64,000 nucleotides of DNA from contig CACKEA010000006.1 of NCBI GenBank assembly GCA_902599045.1, positions 1-64,000 of the forward strand, written 5' to 3'. Under the pieces are notes generated by a model. It was not told the DNA's origin. It was given only the letters and a program-made list of their open reading frames with translations, and did no database searches. This DNA comes from an uncultured Alphaproteobacteria bacterium. Its GTDB lineage: Bacteria > Pseudomonadota > Alphaproteobacteria > HIMB59. Positions 27,093 to 35,458 of this stretch are shown one piece after another. Made by a program: the position numbers and the translations under genes. The first letter of the stretch is position 1; the number at the start of each line of letters is the position of its first letter.

Positions 27093-28036
27093 TGGATACT
27101 TCAAGATCACCCTCAGAAGCTAGCGGATTTTCACGAAAATTAGCAGCCACAATTATTATTGTGTATATGGTTGTTACACTTATTCCAATCTCCTGGATGG
27201 TAGCAACAAGCTTTAAAAGTGTTGATAGTGCTATCTCATATCCTCCTGAGGTTTTTTTTGAGCCATCATTAGAGGGCTATGTTAATCTTTTTACAAACCG
27301 TTCAAGACAACCTAAGGATTATTTAGACACTCTTCCCCCGCCTGATACCTGGTACGAGGAATTAGTCAGAAGTAGAGAGATGGTAATAACAGGACCTTCT
27401 AAATTCTTACCAAGATATTCTAATTCTTTAATTATCGGATTTGGAGCTACATTCTTTTCTGTATTTTTAGGTTCCCTTGCAGCATATGCATTGTCAAGAT
27501 TTAAAGTTCCTTTAAAAGATGACTTATTATTTTTTATTTTGTCGACAAGAATGTTTCCTCCCATAGCTGTGGCTGTTCCAATTTTCATTATGTATAGGAA
27601 ACTTGGTTTAGGAGATACCCATGTAGGAATGATAATTTTATATACGGTTGTAAACTTAAGTTTATCTGTATGGTTATTAAAAGGTTTCATGGATGAAATA
27701 CCAAGAGAGTATGAAGAGGCAGCTATGATTGATGGATATTCTCGAATGCAGGCATTTTTCAAGGTAGTGCTTCCACAGGCAACCACAGGTATTGCCGCCA
27801 CTGCCATTTTTTGCATGATTTTTTCTTGGAATGAATATGCATTTGCCGTTTTACTTACACAATTTAATGCCCAAACAGCTCCACCATTCATTCCTACTAT
27901 AATAGGAGAGGGAGGTTTAGACTGGCCCGCTATTGGAGCAGGCACAACTTTGTTTTTAATACCTGTAATGATATTTACTGTGGTGCTAAGAAAACATTTA
28001 CTCAGAGGTATAACATTTGGAGCAGTAAGAAAATAA
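27089..28036 (+). CDS. CUT1 ABC transporter permease (MalG type)
   Basis: This 315-aa membrane protein has ISWMVATSFKS near the start and the EAA loop EEAAMIDGYSRMQAFFKVVLPQA. A loop of about 60 residues (residues 65-110, rich in Pro and Arg) between helices 1 and 2 is larger than in MalG. It overlaps both neighbours (ATGA and TAATG junctions), so the membrane and small-protein genes are translationally coupled. Confidence 0.93.
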   Translation: MMDTSRSPSEASGFSRKLAATIIIVYMVVTLIPISWMVATSFKSVDSAISYPPEVFFEPSLEGYVNLFTNRSRQPKDYLDTLPPPDTWYEELVRSREMVITGPSKFLPRYSNSLIIGFGATFFSVFLGSLAAYALSRFKVPLKDDLLFFILSTRMFPPIAVAVPIFIMYRKLGLGDTHVGMIILYTVVNLSLSVWLLKGFMDEIPREYEEAAMIDGYSRMQAFFKVVLPQATTGIAATAIFCMIFSWNEYAFAVLLTQFNAQTAPPFIPTIIGEGGLDWPAIGAGTTLFLIPVMIFTVVLRKHLLRGITFGAVRK

Positions 28037-28227
28037 TGAGTGAGAAAAAAAGTTTATTAAGAAGAATATTCAGAAGATCTATTTGGGAGAATGCATCTAC
28101 TGTTTTGATTTTGGTGGGTGTTTTTATGTTAATGCAACCTTTTGCAATGTGGATGTATACCTATTCCTTTATTGTAATTCTTATTGGGACCATAGGATTT
28201 GTTATCACAAGTCATTTTCCAGATTAG
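28036..28227 (+). CDS. Small membrane protein of the CUT1 transporter operon
   Basis: This 63-aa protein has a basic N-terminus (SLLRRIFRRSIW) and two hydrophobic helices separated by a short WMYTYS turn. It starts on the last base of the permease stop and ends 2 nt before the first ATPase gene, so it is part of the transporter operon. Similar tiny membrane proteins occur in some alphaproteobacterial polyol/glycerol-type transporter operons. Whether it is a subunit is unknown. Confidence 0.75.
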   Translation: MSEKKSLLRRIFRRSIWENASTVLILVGVFMLMQPFAMWMYTYSFIVILIGTIGFVITSHFPD

Positions 28228-28229
28228 CC

Positions 28230-29312
28230 ATGGCAGAGATAGAAATTAAAAATTTACATAAATCTTTTGGTGACTTTGTTGCAGTAAAAAACTCTAATCT
28301 TGTAATTGAAAATAAAGAATTCTTTGTGCTATTAGGTCCCTCAGGTTGTGGGAAAACGACAACTCTAAGGATGATAGCAGGATTAGAACTACCAACCTCA
28401 GGAAACATATTACTTGATAAAGAGGATGTGGGTTATTTGAGAGCCTCTCAACGTGATATAGCCTTTGTTTTTCAGCTTTTTGCATTATATCCACATATGA
28501 ACGTTAGAAATAATTTAGCTTTTCCTCTTAAAATGCAAAAGTTTTCCAAAACAGAGGTTGATGCAAAGGTTATGGAAGCAGCAAAGCTATTAAGAATTGA
28601 TCATTTATTAAAATCAAAAGTATCCTCATTAGCTGGAGGAGATCGTCAACGAGTTGCTTTAGGTAGAGCGCTTGTTCGAAGACCTAAAGCATTTTTAATG
28701 GATGAGCCTTTAGGCACACTTGATGCTGAATTTAGAGAATTAATGTGTTTAGAACTACGAAAACTTCATGATGATATAGATGCCACTACAGTTTACGTAA
28801 CCCATGACCAACAAGAAGCAATGTCAATGGCAGATCGAATAGCAGTAATGAATGAAGGAGAGGTTTTACAAGCTGACTCCCCAAAAATTATTTATAATAA
28901 GCCAAAAACTAAATTTGTAGCCAATTTTATTGGATCACCGGGTATGAATTTTATCCCAATTAAAGAAAAAATTACTCCAAATCAATCAAGTATCAAATTA
29001 CTAGACTCATCTTTAAAAATACCTGAACAAAGAGAAGGCACAAATTCAAATGAGAATTTTTTAGGAGTAAGACCAGAAAATTTAAGGTTAGTATCCGAAA
29101 ATGGAGTAAAAGGAAATATCTTTGGTGTTGAGTATTTAGGTTCTAGAAAAATACTTACTGTTGAAACTCAACTAGGAAATATAAAGATAAGAGTAGATAG
29201 TGACACGAAAGTTAAAATTAATGAGCAAATTCAATTTGATACATTGAATAATAATCAAATAATTTTTGATGGTTCAAATGATATGGCACTTCAAAGTGAG
29301 TTTATGAGTTAA
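28230..29312 (+). CDS. CUT1 ABC transporter ATP-binding protein 1 (MalK/UgpC-like)
   Basis: I take ATG 28230 (MAEIEIKNLHKSFG). The track's 28083 start reads out of frame through the small membrane gene and adds a non-homologous cysteine-rich leader. The 360-aa protein has Walker A GPSGCGKTT, Q-loop VFQLFALYPHMNV, a variant signature LAGGDRQRVALGRA (LSGGQ expected), Walker B AFLMDEPLGTLD and a C-terminal TOBE region. The degenerate signature suggests asymmetry with ATPase 2, encoded next with a 1-nt overlap. Confidence 0.92.
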   Translation: MAEIEIKNLHKSFGDFVAVKNSNLVIENKEFFVLLGPSGCGKTTTLRMIAGLELPTSGNILLDKEDVGYLRASQRDIAFVFQLFALYPHMNVRNNLAFPLKMQKFSKTEVDAKVMEAAKLLRIDHLLKSKVSSLAGGDRQRVALGRALVRRPKAFLMDEPLGTLDAEFRELMCLELRKLHDDIDATTVYVTHDQQEAMSMADRIAVMNEGEVLQADSPKIIYNKPKTKFVANFIGSPGMNFIPIKEKITPNQSSIKLLDSSLKIPEQREGTNSNENFLGVRPENLRLVSENGVKGNIFGVEYLGSRKILTVETQLGNIKIRVDSDTKVKINEQIQFDTLNNNQIIFDGSNDMALQSEFMS

Positions 29313-30322
29313 TGTCTAAAGTAGAATTAAAAAATATTACAAAAATATACGATAAAACAATCAAAGCTTTAGATGACATAAGCTTTACAGTAAAAGATGG
29401 CGAGTTTTTTATTTTACTAGGACCAACAGGTGCGGGGAAGACAACAACGCTTAGATCAATTGCAGGTCTTGAAAAAATAGATCAAGGAAAAATTTTTTTT
29501 GATGATGAGGATGTTACCGAGGCTCAGCCAGCCGCAAGGGACACAGCGTTTGTCTTTCAACAGTATTCCTTGTACCCACACTACAAAGTATATGATAATT
29601 TAGCTTTCCCACTTCGATCTCCTTTAAGAAAAGTCCCCGAGTCTGAAATTAATGAAAAAGTCACAAAAATAGCGGAAATGTTGAAGATTTCTGGAAAATT
29701 AAATAACAAAGCAACAGAGCTATCGGGTGGTGAAATGCAAAGAGTTGCTATTGGTAGAGCTTTGGTCAGAAATCCAAGCATTTATTTGATGGACGAACCA
29801 CTATCTTCTCTAGATGCAAAACTTCGTGAAAGCTTAAGGGTAGAGTTAAAAAAAATTCAGTTAAACTTGGGCTCAACTATTCTTTACGTAACTCACGATC
29901 AAGCTGAGGCCACAACTATGGCTGATCAAATTGGTGTTTTGGAAAATGGAAAGATAGCCCAAATAGGAACACCTGAAGAAATATATAATAATCCTAATTC
30001 TATTTATGTAGCAAACAGACTAGGATCCCCTAAGATTAACATTTTAGATAAAACTTCAATTAATACCTCATCACCAAATCAGGCTAGTCAGTTAGGATTA
30101 AGACCTGAGCATATTAAATTAGGTCAAGGAGAGCTTATCGGTTCTATTAAAACAATTGAGTCCTTAGGAGCTGAAACAGTAGTGGAGTTAGAATATAATG
30201 GTTTAGAAATTTTATCTTTATATCAAGGATTATTTCAAGGAGAACGTGGAGATGAAATAAATTTTGCCATCGATAATAGTAAAGTTCTATTTTTTAATGA
30301 TAAAGGAGTGAGTGTTCAATGA
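29312..30322 (+). CDS. CUT1 ABC transporter ATP-binding protein 2 (MalK/UgpC-like)
   Basis: This 336-aa protein has Walker A GPTGAGKTT, a canonical signature ELSGGEMQRVAIGRA, Walker B IYLMDEPLSSLD, a switch His in LYVTHDQAEATTMADQ and a TOBE region ending the protein. With ATPase 1 it would form a heterodimer, as in glycerol-type transporters that use two ATPases (GlpS/GlpT). It overlaps dhaL by 4 nt. Confidence 0.93.
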   Translation: MSKVELKNITKIYDKTIKALDDISFTVKDGEFFILLGPTGAGKTTTLRSIAGLEKIDQGKIFFDDEDVTEAQPAARDTAFVFQQYSLYPHYKVYDNLAFPLRSPLRKVPESEINEKVTKIAEMLKISGKLNNKATELSGGEMQRVAIGRALVRNPSIYLMDEPLSSLDAKLRESLRVELKKIQLNLGSTILYVTHDQAEATTMADQIGVLENGKIAQIGTPEEIYNNPNSIYVANRLGSPKINILDKTSINTSSPNQASQLGLRPEHIKLGQGELIGSIKTIESLGAETVVELEYNGLEILSLYQGLFQGERGDEINFAIDNSKVLFFNDKGVSVQ

Positions 30323-30948
30323 GTGTAGATTTTCTTATTGAAACTGCAAAAAAAATTCAGGTTGTCATTAATGATAATTCTTCTGAAATTGAAAAATTAG
30401 ATCAAGAAATAGGTGACGGTGATCATATTTTTAATATTCAAAGAGGAATTAAACTCGTTATAGAATTAGAACCAACCATAAAAGATTTAATAATGTCTAA
30501 GGCATTAAATCAAATTGCGATGAAGGTCCTTTCTGGCATAGGTGGTTCATCAGGAGCATTATTTGGAACGTTATTTATGACTATGGCTAAAGGTAATGCT
30601 ATTGATGAGGGTGTTGATTATAAAAAAGCTATAGAAATTTTTGCAGAGGGTGTGGAAGCTGTTAAACAAAGAGGTAAAGCTGATGTGGGAGAAAAAACAA
30701 TGATGGACGTTTTAATACCTGTCTCTAATTGTCTTAAAAAAGGTGTTGAGGACGATAAAGATCTTAAAGAAATACTAAAAGAGGCCGTAGAAGTAGCGGA
30801 AAAAGGGATGTTTTCGACAAAAGATCTCTTGGCTACTAAAGGTAGAGCTTCTTTTTTAGGAGAGCGAGCAAAAGGCCATATTGATCCTGGCGCCCGTTCT
30901 TCACAATTAATGATAAAAACTGTCTGTGAGTCAGTTATAAATAGTTAG
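30319..30948 (+). CDS. dhaL: Dihydroxyacetone kinase-type ADP/ATP-binding subunit DhaL
   Basis: This 209-aa helical-barrel protein has nucleotide and Mg-binding motifs EIGDGDHIFN, SGIGGSSGALFG and GHIDPGARSSQ. DhaL normally works with DhaK to phosphorylate dihydroxyacetone; the phosphate comes from ATP, or from PEP through DhaM. No DhaM is encoded here, so an ATP-dependent split kinase is likely. It is coupled to the transporter by an ATGA overlap, which implies the transported carbohydrate yields a short keto-sugar substrate. Confidence 0.9.
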   Translation: MSVDFLIETAKKIQVVINDNSSEIEKLDQEIGDGDHIFNIQRGIKLVIELEPTIKDLIMSKALNQIAMKVLSGIGGSSGALFGTLFMTMAKGNAIDEGVDYKKAIEIFAEGVEAVKQRGKADVGEKTMMDVLIPVSNCLKKGVEDDKDLKEILKEAVEVAEKGMFSTKDLLATKGRASFLGERAKGHIDPGARSSQLMIKTVCESVINS

Positions 30949-30957
30949 GAGGAAACT

Positions 30958-31950
30958 ATGAAAAAATTTATGAATTCAGCAGATGACTTTTTAAAGGAGA
31001 GCCTACAAGGTTTTGGTGCTGCACACCAAGACGTTGTTAGTTGTCATTACGACCCCAACTTCATCACCAGAGCCACTCCCACAAAAGAGGGAAAAGTAGC
31101 ATTGATAAGTGGAGGAGGCAGTGGTCACGAGCCGATGCATGGTGGATTAGTTGGACACGGAATGCTCGATGCAGCTTGCCCAGGATTTGTATTCTCATCA
31201 CCGACACCAGACCAAATGTTAGCTGCTGCTGAAAAAGTAGATAGTGGAGCAGGTGTCCTTTTTATTGTTAAAAATTACTCAGGTGATGTTATGAATTTTC
31301 AAATGGCTGCTGAAATGATGCAAGGCCCCAATGAGTCTGTATTAACAAATGATGATGTTGCTGTTGAAGACTCTTCATTCACAACTGGTAGAAGAGGTGT
31401 TGCTGCTACTGTTGTTGTTGAAAAAATAGTTGGCTCTCTAGCTGAGCACGGAGGTAGCTTACATGAGTGTAAAGCTTTAGGAGATAAGGTGAATAAAAAT
31501 TCAGGTTCTATGGGAGTTGCCTTCTCAAGCTGTACAGTCCCAGCAGCAGGAAAACCAAACTTTGATATTGGTGATAATGAAATGGAATTTGGGGTAGGAA
31601 TTCATGGTGAGCCCGGAAGAAGAAGAGATAAAATGAAATCTGCTCAAGAAATTACAAATGAATTATTGGAAGCAATTAATGAGGATTTAAAACCCGAGGC
31701 TAACGAAGAAATATTATTATTTGTAAATGGTATGGGTGGAACTCCTCTAACAGAGTTATACCTAATTTATGATAATGCTAAAAATATGTTAGATAAAAAA
31801 AATATAAAGATTTCAAGGTCTTTGGTTGGAAATTATTGTACTTCTCTTGAAATGCAAGGAGCGTCAATTACACTTACTAAACTTGATGAAGAACTTGTTA
31901 AGCATTGGGATTCAAATGTTCACACCGCTGCGATGCGTTGGGGAATGTAA
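30958..31950 (+). CDS. dhaK: Dihydroxyacetone kinase-type substrate-binding subunit DhaK
   Basis: This 330-aa protein has GGGSGHEPMHGG, the substrate-contact loop VKNYSGDVMNF and the GIHGEPGRRR segment, whose His binds the substrate carbonyl covalently in the family. It starts after a consensus RBS (taggagg). Dihydroxyacetone is the textbook substrate, but related kinases act on erythrulose or other ketoses, so the specificity is open. It is the last gene of the CUT1 operon; a gap of about 105 nt follows. Confidence 0.92.
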   Translation: MKKFMNSADDFLKESLQGFGAAHQDVVSCHYDPNFITRATPTKEGKVALISGGGSGHEPMHGGLVGHGMLDAACPGFVFSSPTPDQMLAAAEKVDSGAGVLFIVKNYSGDVMNFQMAAEMMQGPNESVLTNDDVAVEDSSFTTGRRGVAATVVVEKIVGSLAEHGGSLHECKALGDKVNKNSGSMGVAFSSCTVPAAGKPNFDIGDNEMEFGVGIHGEPGRRRDKMKSAQEITNELLEAINEDLKPEANEEILLFVNGMGGTPLTELYLIYDNAKNMLDKKNIKISRSLVGNYCTSLEMQGASITLTKLDEELVKHWDSNVHTAAMRWGM

Positions 31951-31985
31951 TAAAGGTTCATAAAATTTAAATAATTAATTCAAAC

Positions 31986-32011
31986 AATTTTCATAATTGG
32001 AACTGAAAATT
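31986..32011. promoter_or_regulatory. Inverted repeat in the leader of the first phosphonate transporter
   Basis: AATTTTCA and TGAAAATT are perfect 8-bp arms 10 nt apart, 46 nt before the phnD start. This is a possible operator. I see no clear match to the enterobacterial Pho box, and AT-rich sequence weakens the case. Confidence 0.3.
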
Positions 32012-32056
32012 CATATAAAATTAAGGACTATCAAATTGAATAGAAAGGAAACAAAT

Positions 32057-32935
32057 ATGAAACTATTTTTAAAAAATATATTAATACTATCCCTAACACT
32101 AGGTATTAGTTCGGCAGTTTCAGCAAAAACTTACAATATGGCTGTTACCGACATTGAAGGAATGGATGCTCTTATCGCTGAGTGGGGACCATTTAAGGAA
32201 GCTTTAGAAAAAGCTACTGGAGATACTTTTGAATTTTTTGCTGTAAGTAATCAAACAGCAACAGCAGAGGCCTTAAGAGGAAAAAAATTAGATTTTGCAA
32301 TAACAGGGCCTGCAGAATATGTTGCGATTAATAAGCTTACAAATGCCCAAGCAATGATTGCGATTGCAAGACCAGATTATTACTGCGGAATTGTCGTTAA
32401 GACGGGGGTAGGAATAATGAGCATGGAGGATTTAAAGGGTAAAGCTGTCTCTTTTGCTAAACCTGGGTCGACATCTGGACATTTTTGTCCAATGCAAGTA
32501 ATGATGGATCATGGAGTAGACCCAATGAAAGACATCAAAGTAATCCATACAAAGAAATCATTGCAACATGCTGGGCTGGAGAGAGATGATACTGCAGCAA
32601 TTGGTGTAAGAATTAGCTCTTGGATCAAGTATAACAGAACACCCGAAAATCAAGGTCAGTTCAAGGTGTTAGCCAGATCGGGTGATCTGCCGTACGATAT
32701 GATGATGGGTGCAGGTCATTTAACGCAGGCTGAAATAGACAAAGTAACCAAGGCAATGAAAGATAACGAAGATGCCTTGATTGCTGGTATTTTAGCTGGG
32801 CTTGATGATAAAGGTGAACCAGCCAATGATAAATACATCGGTACAAGGTTGCTTGAGGTGGATGATTCTGATTATGATATAGTAAGAGCCATGTACAGAA
32901 CAGCTGGCTTGCCTGAATTCGATATTCAAGATTAA
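32057..32935 (+). CDS. phnD: Phosphonate-type ABC transporter, periplasmic binding protein (copy 1)
   Basis: The ATG at 32057, preceded by gaaagga, gives 292 aa with a clean signal peptide (about 1-23, ending AVSA); the track's 31997 start adds a non-signal leader. PhnD/PtxB family features are VSNQTATAEALRGKKLDFAI, GPAEYVAINKL and FAKPGSTSGHFCPMQVMMD, where the Ser/Thr row binds the phosphorus oxygens. The ligand may be a phosphonate, phosphite or a related anion. This copy is clearly different from the second PhnD at 43188. Confidence 0.88.
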   Translation: MKLFLKNILILSLTLGISSAVSAKTYNMAVTDIEGMDALIAEWGPFKEALEKATGDTFEFFAVSNQTATAEALRGKKLDFAITGPAEYVAINKLTNAQAMIAIARPDYYCGIVVKTGVGIMSMEDLKGKAVSFAKPGSTSGHFCPMQVMMDHGVDPMKDIKVIHTKKSLQHAGLERDDTAAIGVRISSWIKYNRTPENQGQFKVLARSGDLPYDMMMGAGHLTQAEIDKVTKAMKDNEDALIAGILAGLDDKGEPANDKYIGTRLLEVDDSDYDIVRAMYRTAGLPEFDIQD

Positions 32936-32952
32936 TAATAATAATATATTGA

Positions 32953-32976
32953 AGCGCTCTATCTCATTAGAGCGCT
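32953..32976 (+). terminator. Hairpin between phnD and phnC (copy 1)
   Basis: AGCGCTCTA and TAGAGCGCT form a perfect 9-bp stem with a 6-nt loop, 17 nt after phnD and ending 8 nt before the phnC ATG. No T run follows. It probably stabilises the phnD message or limits phnC translation by covering its RBS region. It also argues against the track's upstream TTG start for phnC. Confidence 0.7.
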
Positions 32977-32984
32977 CGATCTGT

Positions 32985-33752
32985 ATGATTGATTTAGAAA
33001 TAAAAGATTTAAAAAAAAGTTTTGGTAGTGAGTTTGTATTAAAAGGTCTTTCTTTTAGTGTTAATTCGCAAAGTTTATTAGCAATCATCGGTTCTAATGG
33101 AGCAGGTAAATCTACCTTGCTGAGATGCTGCAGCCGCTTAATTGAACCATCGAGTGGAAGTATTAAAATTTTTGACAAGGAAATAACAACTTTAAATAGT
33201 CATAAGCTAGGTCAAATACGAAGAGACGTAGCGTTTATTTTTCAACGGCATAATTTAGTTCCTCGACTAAGTGTGTTATCAAATGTTATTCATGGAGATT
33301 TTGGAAATATCACTAGCGGTATAATTCGAGTAACACGATGGTTTCATTTTCTGGCTCCTCAAAATTCTAGATCAAGGGCAATGGATTGCCTTCGGAAAGT
33401 AAATTTATCTCATCTTGCCATGAAACGAGTTGATAGCCTTTCTGGAGGACAATCTCAAAGAGTTGCGATAGCTAGAGCTCTCATGCAAAGACCCAAGTTA
33501 TTACTTGCTGACGAGCCTGTTGCTAGCCTTGACCCAGTGGCTGCAAAAACGGTTATGGAGCTTCTCACAGAACTATGTAAAAAAGAAAAAATAACAGTTA
33601 TATTTACCTCTCACAATGTTGAAGATGCTGTAAAATATTCCGACAAAGTTTTAGCTTTAAAAGAGGGTGAAATAAGCTTCTTGAAAGCAAGTAAAGCGAT
33701 AGATCCAACAGAATTAATTGAGCAATACGACAGCTCTGTAAGAAATGTTTAA
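32985..33752 (+). CDS. phnC: Phosphonate-type ABC transporter ATP-binding protein (copy 1)
   Basis: This 256-aa protein starts at ATG 32985 (MIDLEIKDLKKSFG). It has Walker A GSNGAGKST, Q-loop FIFQRHNLVPRLSVL typical of PhnC, signature SLSGGQSQRVAIARA, and Walker B LLLADEPVASLD. It energises the PhnE at 33770. A conventional RBS is not obvious because the hairpin occupies the leader. Confidence 0.92.
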   Translation: MIDLEIKDLKKSFGSEFVLKGLSFSVNSQSLLAIIGSNGAGKSTLLRCCSRLIEPSSGSIKIFDKEITTLNSHKLGQIRRDVAFIFQRHNLVPRLSVLSNVIHGDFGNITSGIIRVTRWFHFLAPQNSRSRAMDCLRKVNLSHLAMKRVDSLSGGQSQRVAIARALMQRPKLLLADEPVASLDPVAAKTVMELLTELCKKEKITVIFTSHNVEDAVKYSDKVLALKEGEISFLKASKAIDPTELIEQYDSSVRNV

Positions 33753-33769
33753 TTGGTAGGAACAAGATA

Positions 33770-34603
33770 ATGAAACCCCCAAAAAGATTTGAGCATATTT
33801 CATCCTTTCATTATATTTCTATTATCGTTTTCTTTTTGATTTTGGTGTGGGCTTTTGATGGTGCTGGTTTTTCCTTCAGCAAATTATTTGGAAGCAGTGA
33901 GTACATTGGTAGGTTTCTTAGTGAAGCCTTTCCTCCTATCAGTGAGCATAGATTAAGCTTGAGCGATTTTAACAGGTATATTTTGCTCTTAATAGAGACC
34001 GCCCAAATGGCAATCTTTGGTACATTTTTAGGTATAATTATAGGTTTTTTGTTTGCGCTAATGGCCTCAAGAGGACTACTTGGAAATAGCATCCCAGTAA
34101 GAATGCTTCAAGTATTTGCAAAGTTTCTAATAACATTTATGCGAACAATACCTGATTTAGTATGGGCAATTATATTTGTAATGGTTGTAGGGCTTGGAGC
34201 TTTTGCAGGCACATTAACGATTGCGATAGATACAATAGGATTTGTAGGTAGATTTTTTGCTGAAGAGATGGAGGATGTTGAAAGGAGTGCAGCCGAAGGT
34301 ATAGAGAGTAGTGGAGCGTCAAAGCTAGACAGTACTTTTTCAGCAATCATTCCTGCTGCTATGCCCGGCTTTATAACAACATCGCTTTTCGCCTTAGAAA
34401 AGTCCGTAAGAGGATCAGTAGTGTTAGGGTTAGTTGGTGCTGGTGGAATCGGAATGGAATTAAACAGTCTTTTTAACTGGATGGCTTATGATAGAGCAGT
34501 TATAGTAATAGGCTTAATGTTTATTTTAATATTGTTCGTAGAACAAATTAGCAGCTATGCTCGCTCAAAAATACTCGATGGATCGTTCAAGAGCAGGAAA
34601 TAG
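33770..34603 (+). CDS. phnE: Phosphonate-type ABC transporter permease (copy 1)
   Basis: This 277-aa membrane protein has PhnE-family features: LIETAQMAIFGTFLGIIIGF, a central FMRTIPDLVWAIIFVMVVG, the ATPase-contact loop SAAEGIESSGASKLDSTFSA, and VVLGLVGAGGIGMELN near the end. A single permease suggests a homodimer. The stop codon overlaps a possible GTG of the methyltransferase gene. Confidence 0.92.
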   Translation: MKPPKRFEHISSFHYISIIVFFLILVWAFDGAGFSFSKLFGSSEYIGRFLSEAFPPISEHRLSLSDFNRYILLLIETAQMAIFGTFLGIIIGFLFALMASRGLLGNSIPVRMLQVFAKFLITFMRTIPDLVWAIIFVMVVGLGAFAGTLTIAIDTIGFVGRFFAEEMEDVERSAAEGIESSGASKLDSTFSAIIPAAMPGFITTSLFALEKSVRGSVVLGLVGAGGIGMELNSLFNWMAYDRAVIVIGLMFILILFVEQISSYARSKILDGSFKSRK

Positions 34604-34629
34604 TGCATAAAAAAGAGAAAGGTAGTCGG

Positions 34630-35295
34630 ATGTCAAAAACAGATACGGCGTATCAGTATTGGAATACTGAATGGGATAATAAAAATGTTAGTGAGAAATG
34701 GACTTTAGCTGAGCCAGAGGTGCTCGCAACTTTCGAAAAAATTGGAAAATTTAAAAAAATTTTAGACCTCGGTGCTGGAGTAGGTCGTCATAGCCTTCCT
34801 TTTGCACAAAACGATTGTGAGGTTACTGCTTTTGATGCAGCAGAAAGTGGACTTGCGTCTATTGAGCAGTTAGGAAAAAAAAATGGTGTTTTTATAAAAA
34901 CTGTACTTGGTAAAATGGATCAATTACCTTTTGCTAATGACTACTTTGAACATGTGTTATCATGGAATACGATTTACCACGGTAACCATGATATTTTAAT
35001 TCATACCGTTAATGAGATAAAAAGAGTACTTAAACCTGGAGGCACGTTTCATGGAACCATGCTCCCCCAGAGAAGAATTGAGCTTTTAAAAAATGAATAT
35101 GATTGCAAAGAGATTTCAAAGAACACTTGGATTGTAAATTCGGACTCTGAAAGCGATAAGGCTCATCCTCATTATTATTGTTCTGCTAATGAATTAACGG
35201 CTATATTTAAGGATTTTGAATTTAATTGGCTTACTATGAAGGAACATGATACTCCAAACTCATGGCACTGGCATTTCATAATCGAAAAGCTATAG
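34630..35295 (+). CDS. Class I SAM-dependent methyltransferase
   Basis: From the ATG at 34630 (RBS aaagg at 34617) the protein is 221 aa; the track's GTG at 34603 adds nine residues. Motif I is ILDLGAGVGRHSLPFA, followed by the acidic residue in VTAFDAAES and the later NEIKRVLKPGGTFHGTM typical of the fold. The substrate is unknown. It sits at the end of the first phosphonate transporter operon, directly before decayed sequence. Confidence 0.85.
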   Translation: MSKTDTAYQYWNTEWDNKNVSEKWTLAEPEVLATFEKIGKFKKILDLGAGVGRHSLPFAQNDCEVTAFDAAESGLASIEQLGKKNGVFIKTVLGKMDQLPFANDYFEHVLSWNTIYHGNHDILIHTVNEIKRVLKPGGTFHGTMLPQRRIELLKNEYDCKEISKNTWIVNSDSESDKAHPHYYCSANELTAIFKDFEFNWLTMKEHDTPNSWHWHFIIEKL

Positions 35296-35296
35296 C

Positions 35297-35416
35297 TCAA
35301 CAAGAAGAACATCAAAAAATTAAAGAGTACGGAGAAAGCATAAACGAAGAAACTAGAAATAAGGATAGATGAAAAAACTTTTAGGGATCTTGGTTCTGGG
35401 TTATAGGATTTTATAG
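35297..35416 (+). pseudogene. Gene debris: C-terminal tail remnant plus orphan signal-peptide start
   Basis: A short open stretch (QQEEHQKIKEYGESINEE, then a stop) looks like the charged tail of a lost protein. Its TGA overlaps ATG 35369, which begins MKKLLGILVLG, a typical secreted-protein N-terminus that hits a stop after 15 codons (35414-35416). Neither part can be functional alone. Together with the truncated nucleotidase that follows, this looks like a recombination scar. Confidence 0.5.
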
Positions 35417-35458
35417 GATAACTCGATAACGAAGAGATAAAACAAGAAATAGGACAGT

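Noticed and set aside
27319-27945. 208-aa minus-strand ORF opposite the MalG-type permease
   Set aside because: Long antisense frame only; the plus-strand permease has all family motifs and the antisense product resembles nothing.
28083-28229. Extended N-terminus of the first CUT1 ATPase in the ORF track
   Set aside because: The extra residues are the small membrane gene read in the wrong frame; homology begins at MAEIEIKNL (28230).
31951-32056. Pho box upstream of the phosphonate transporter
   Set aside because: No tandem CTGTCAT-like repeats with the right spacing; only an AT-rich inverted repeat is present.
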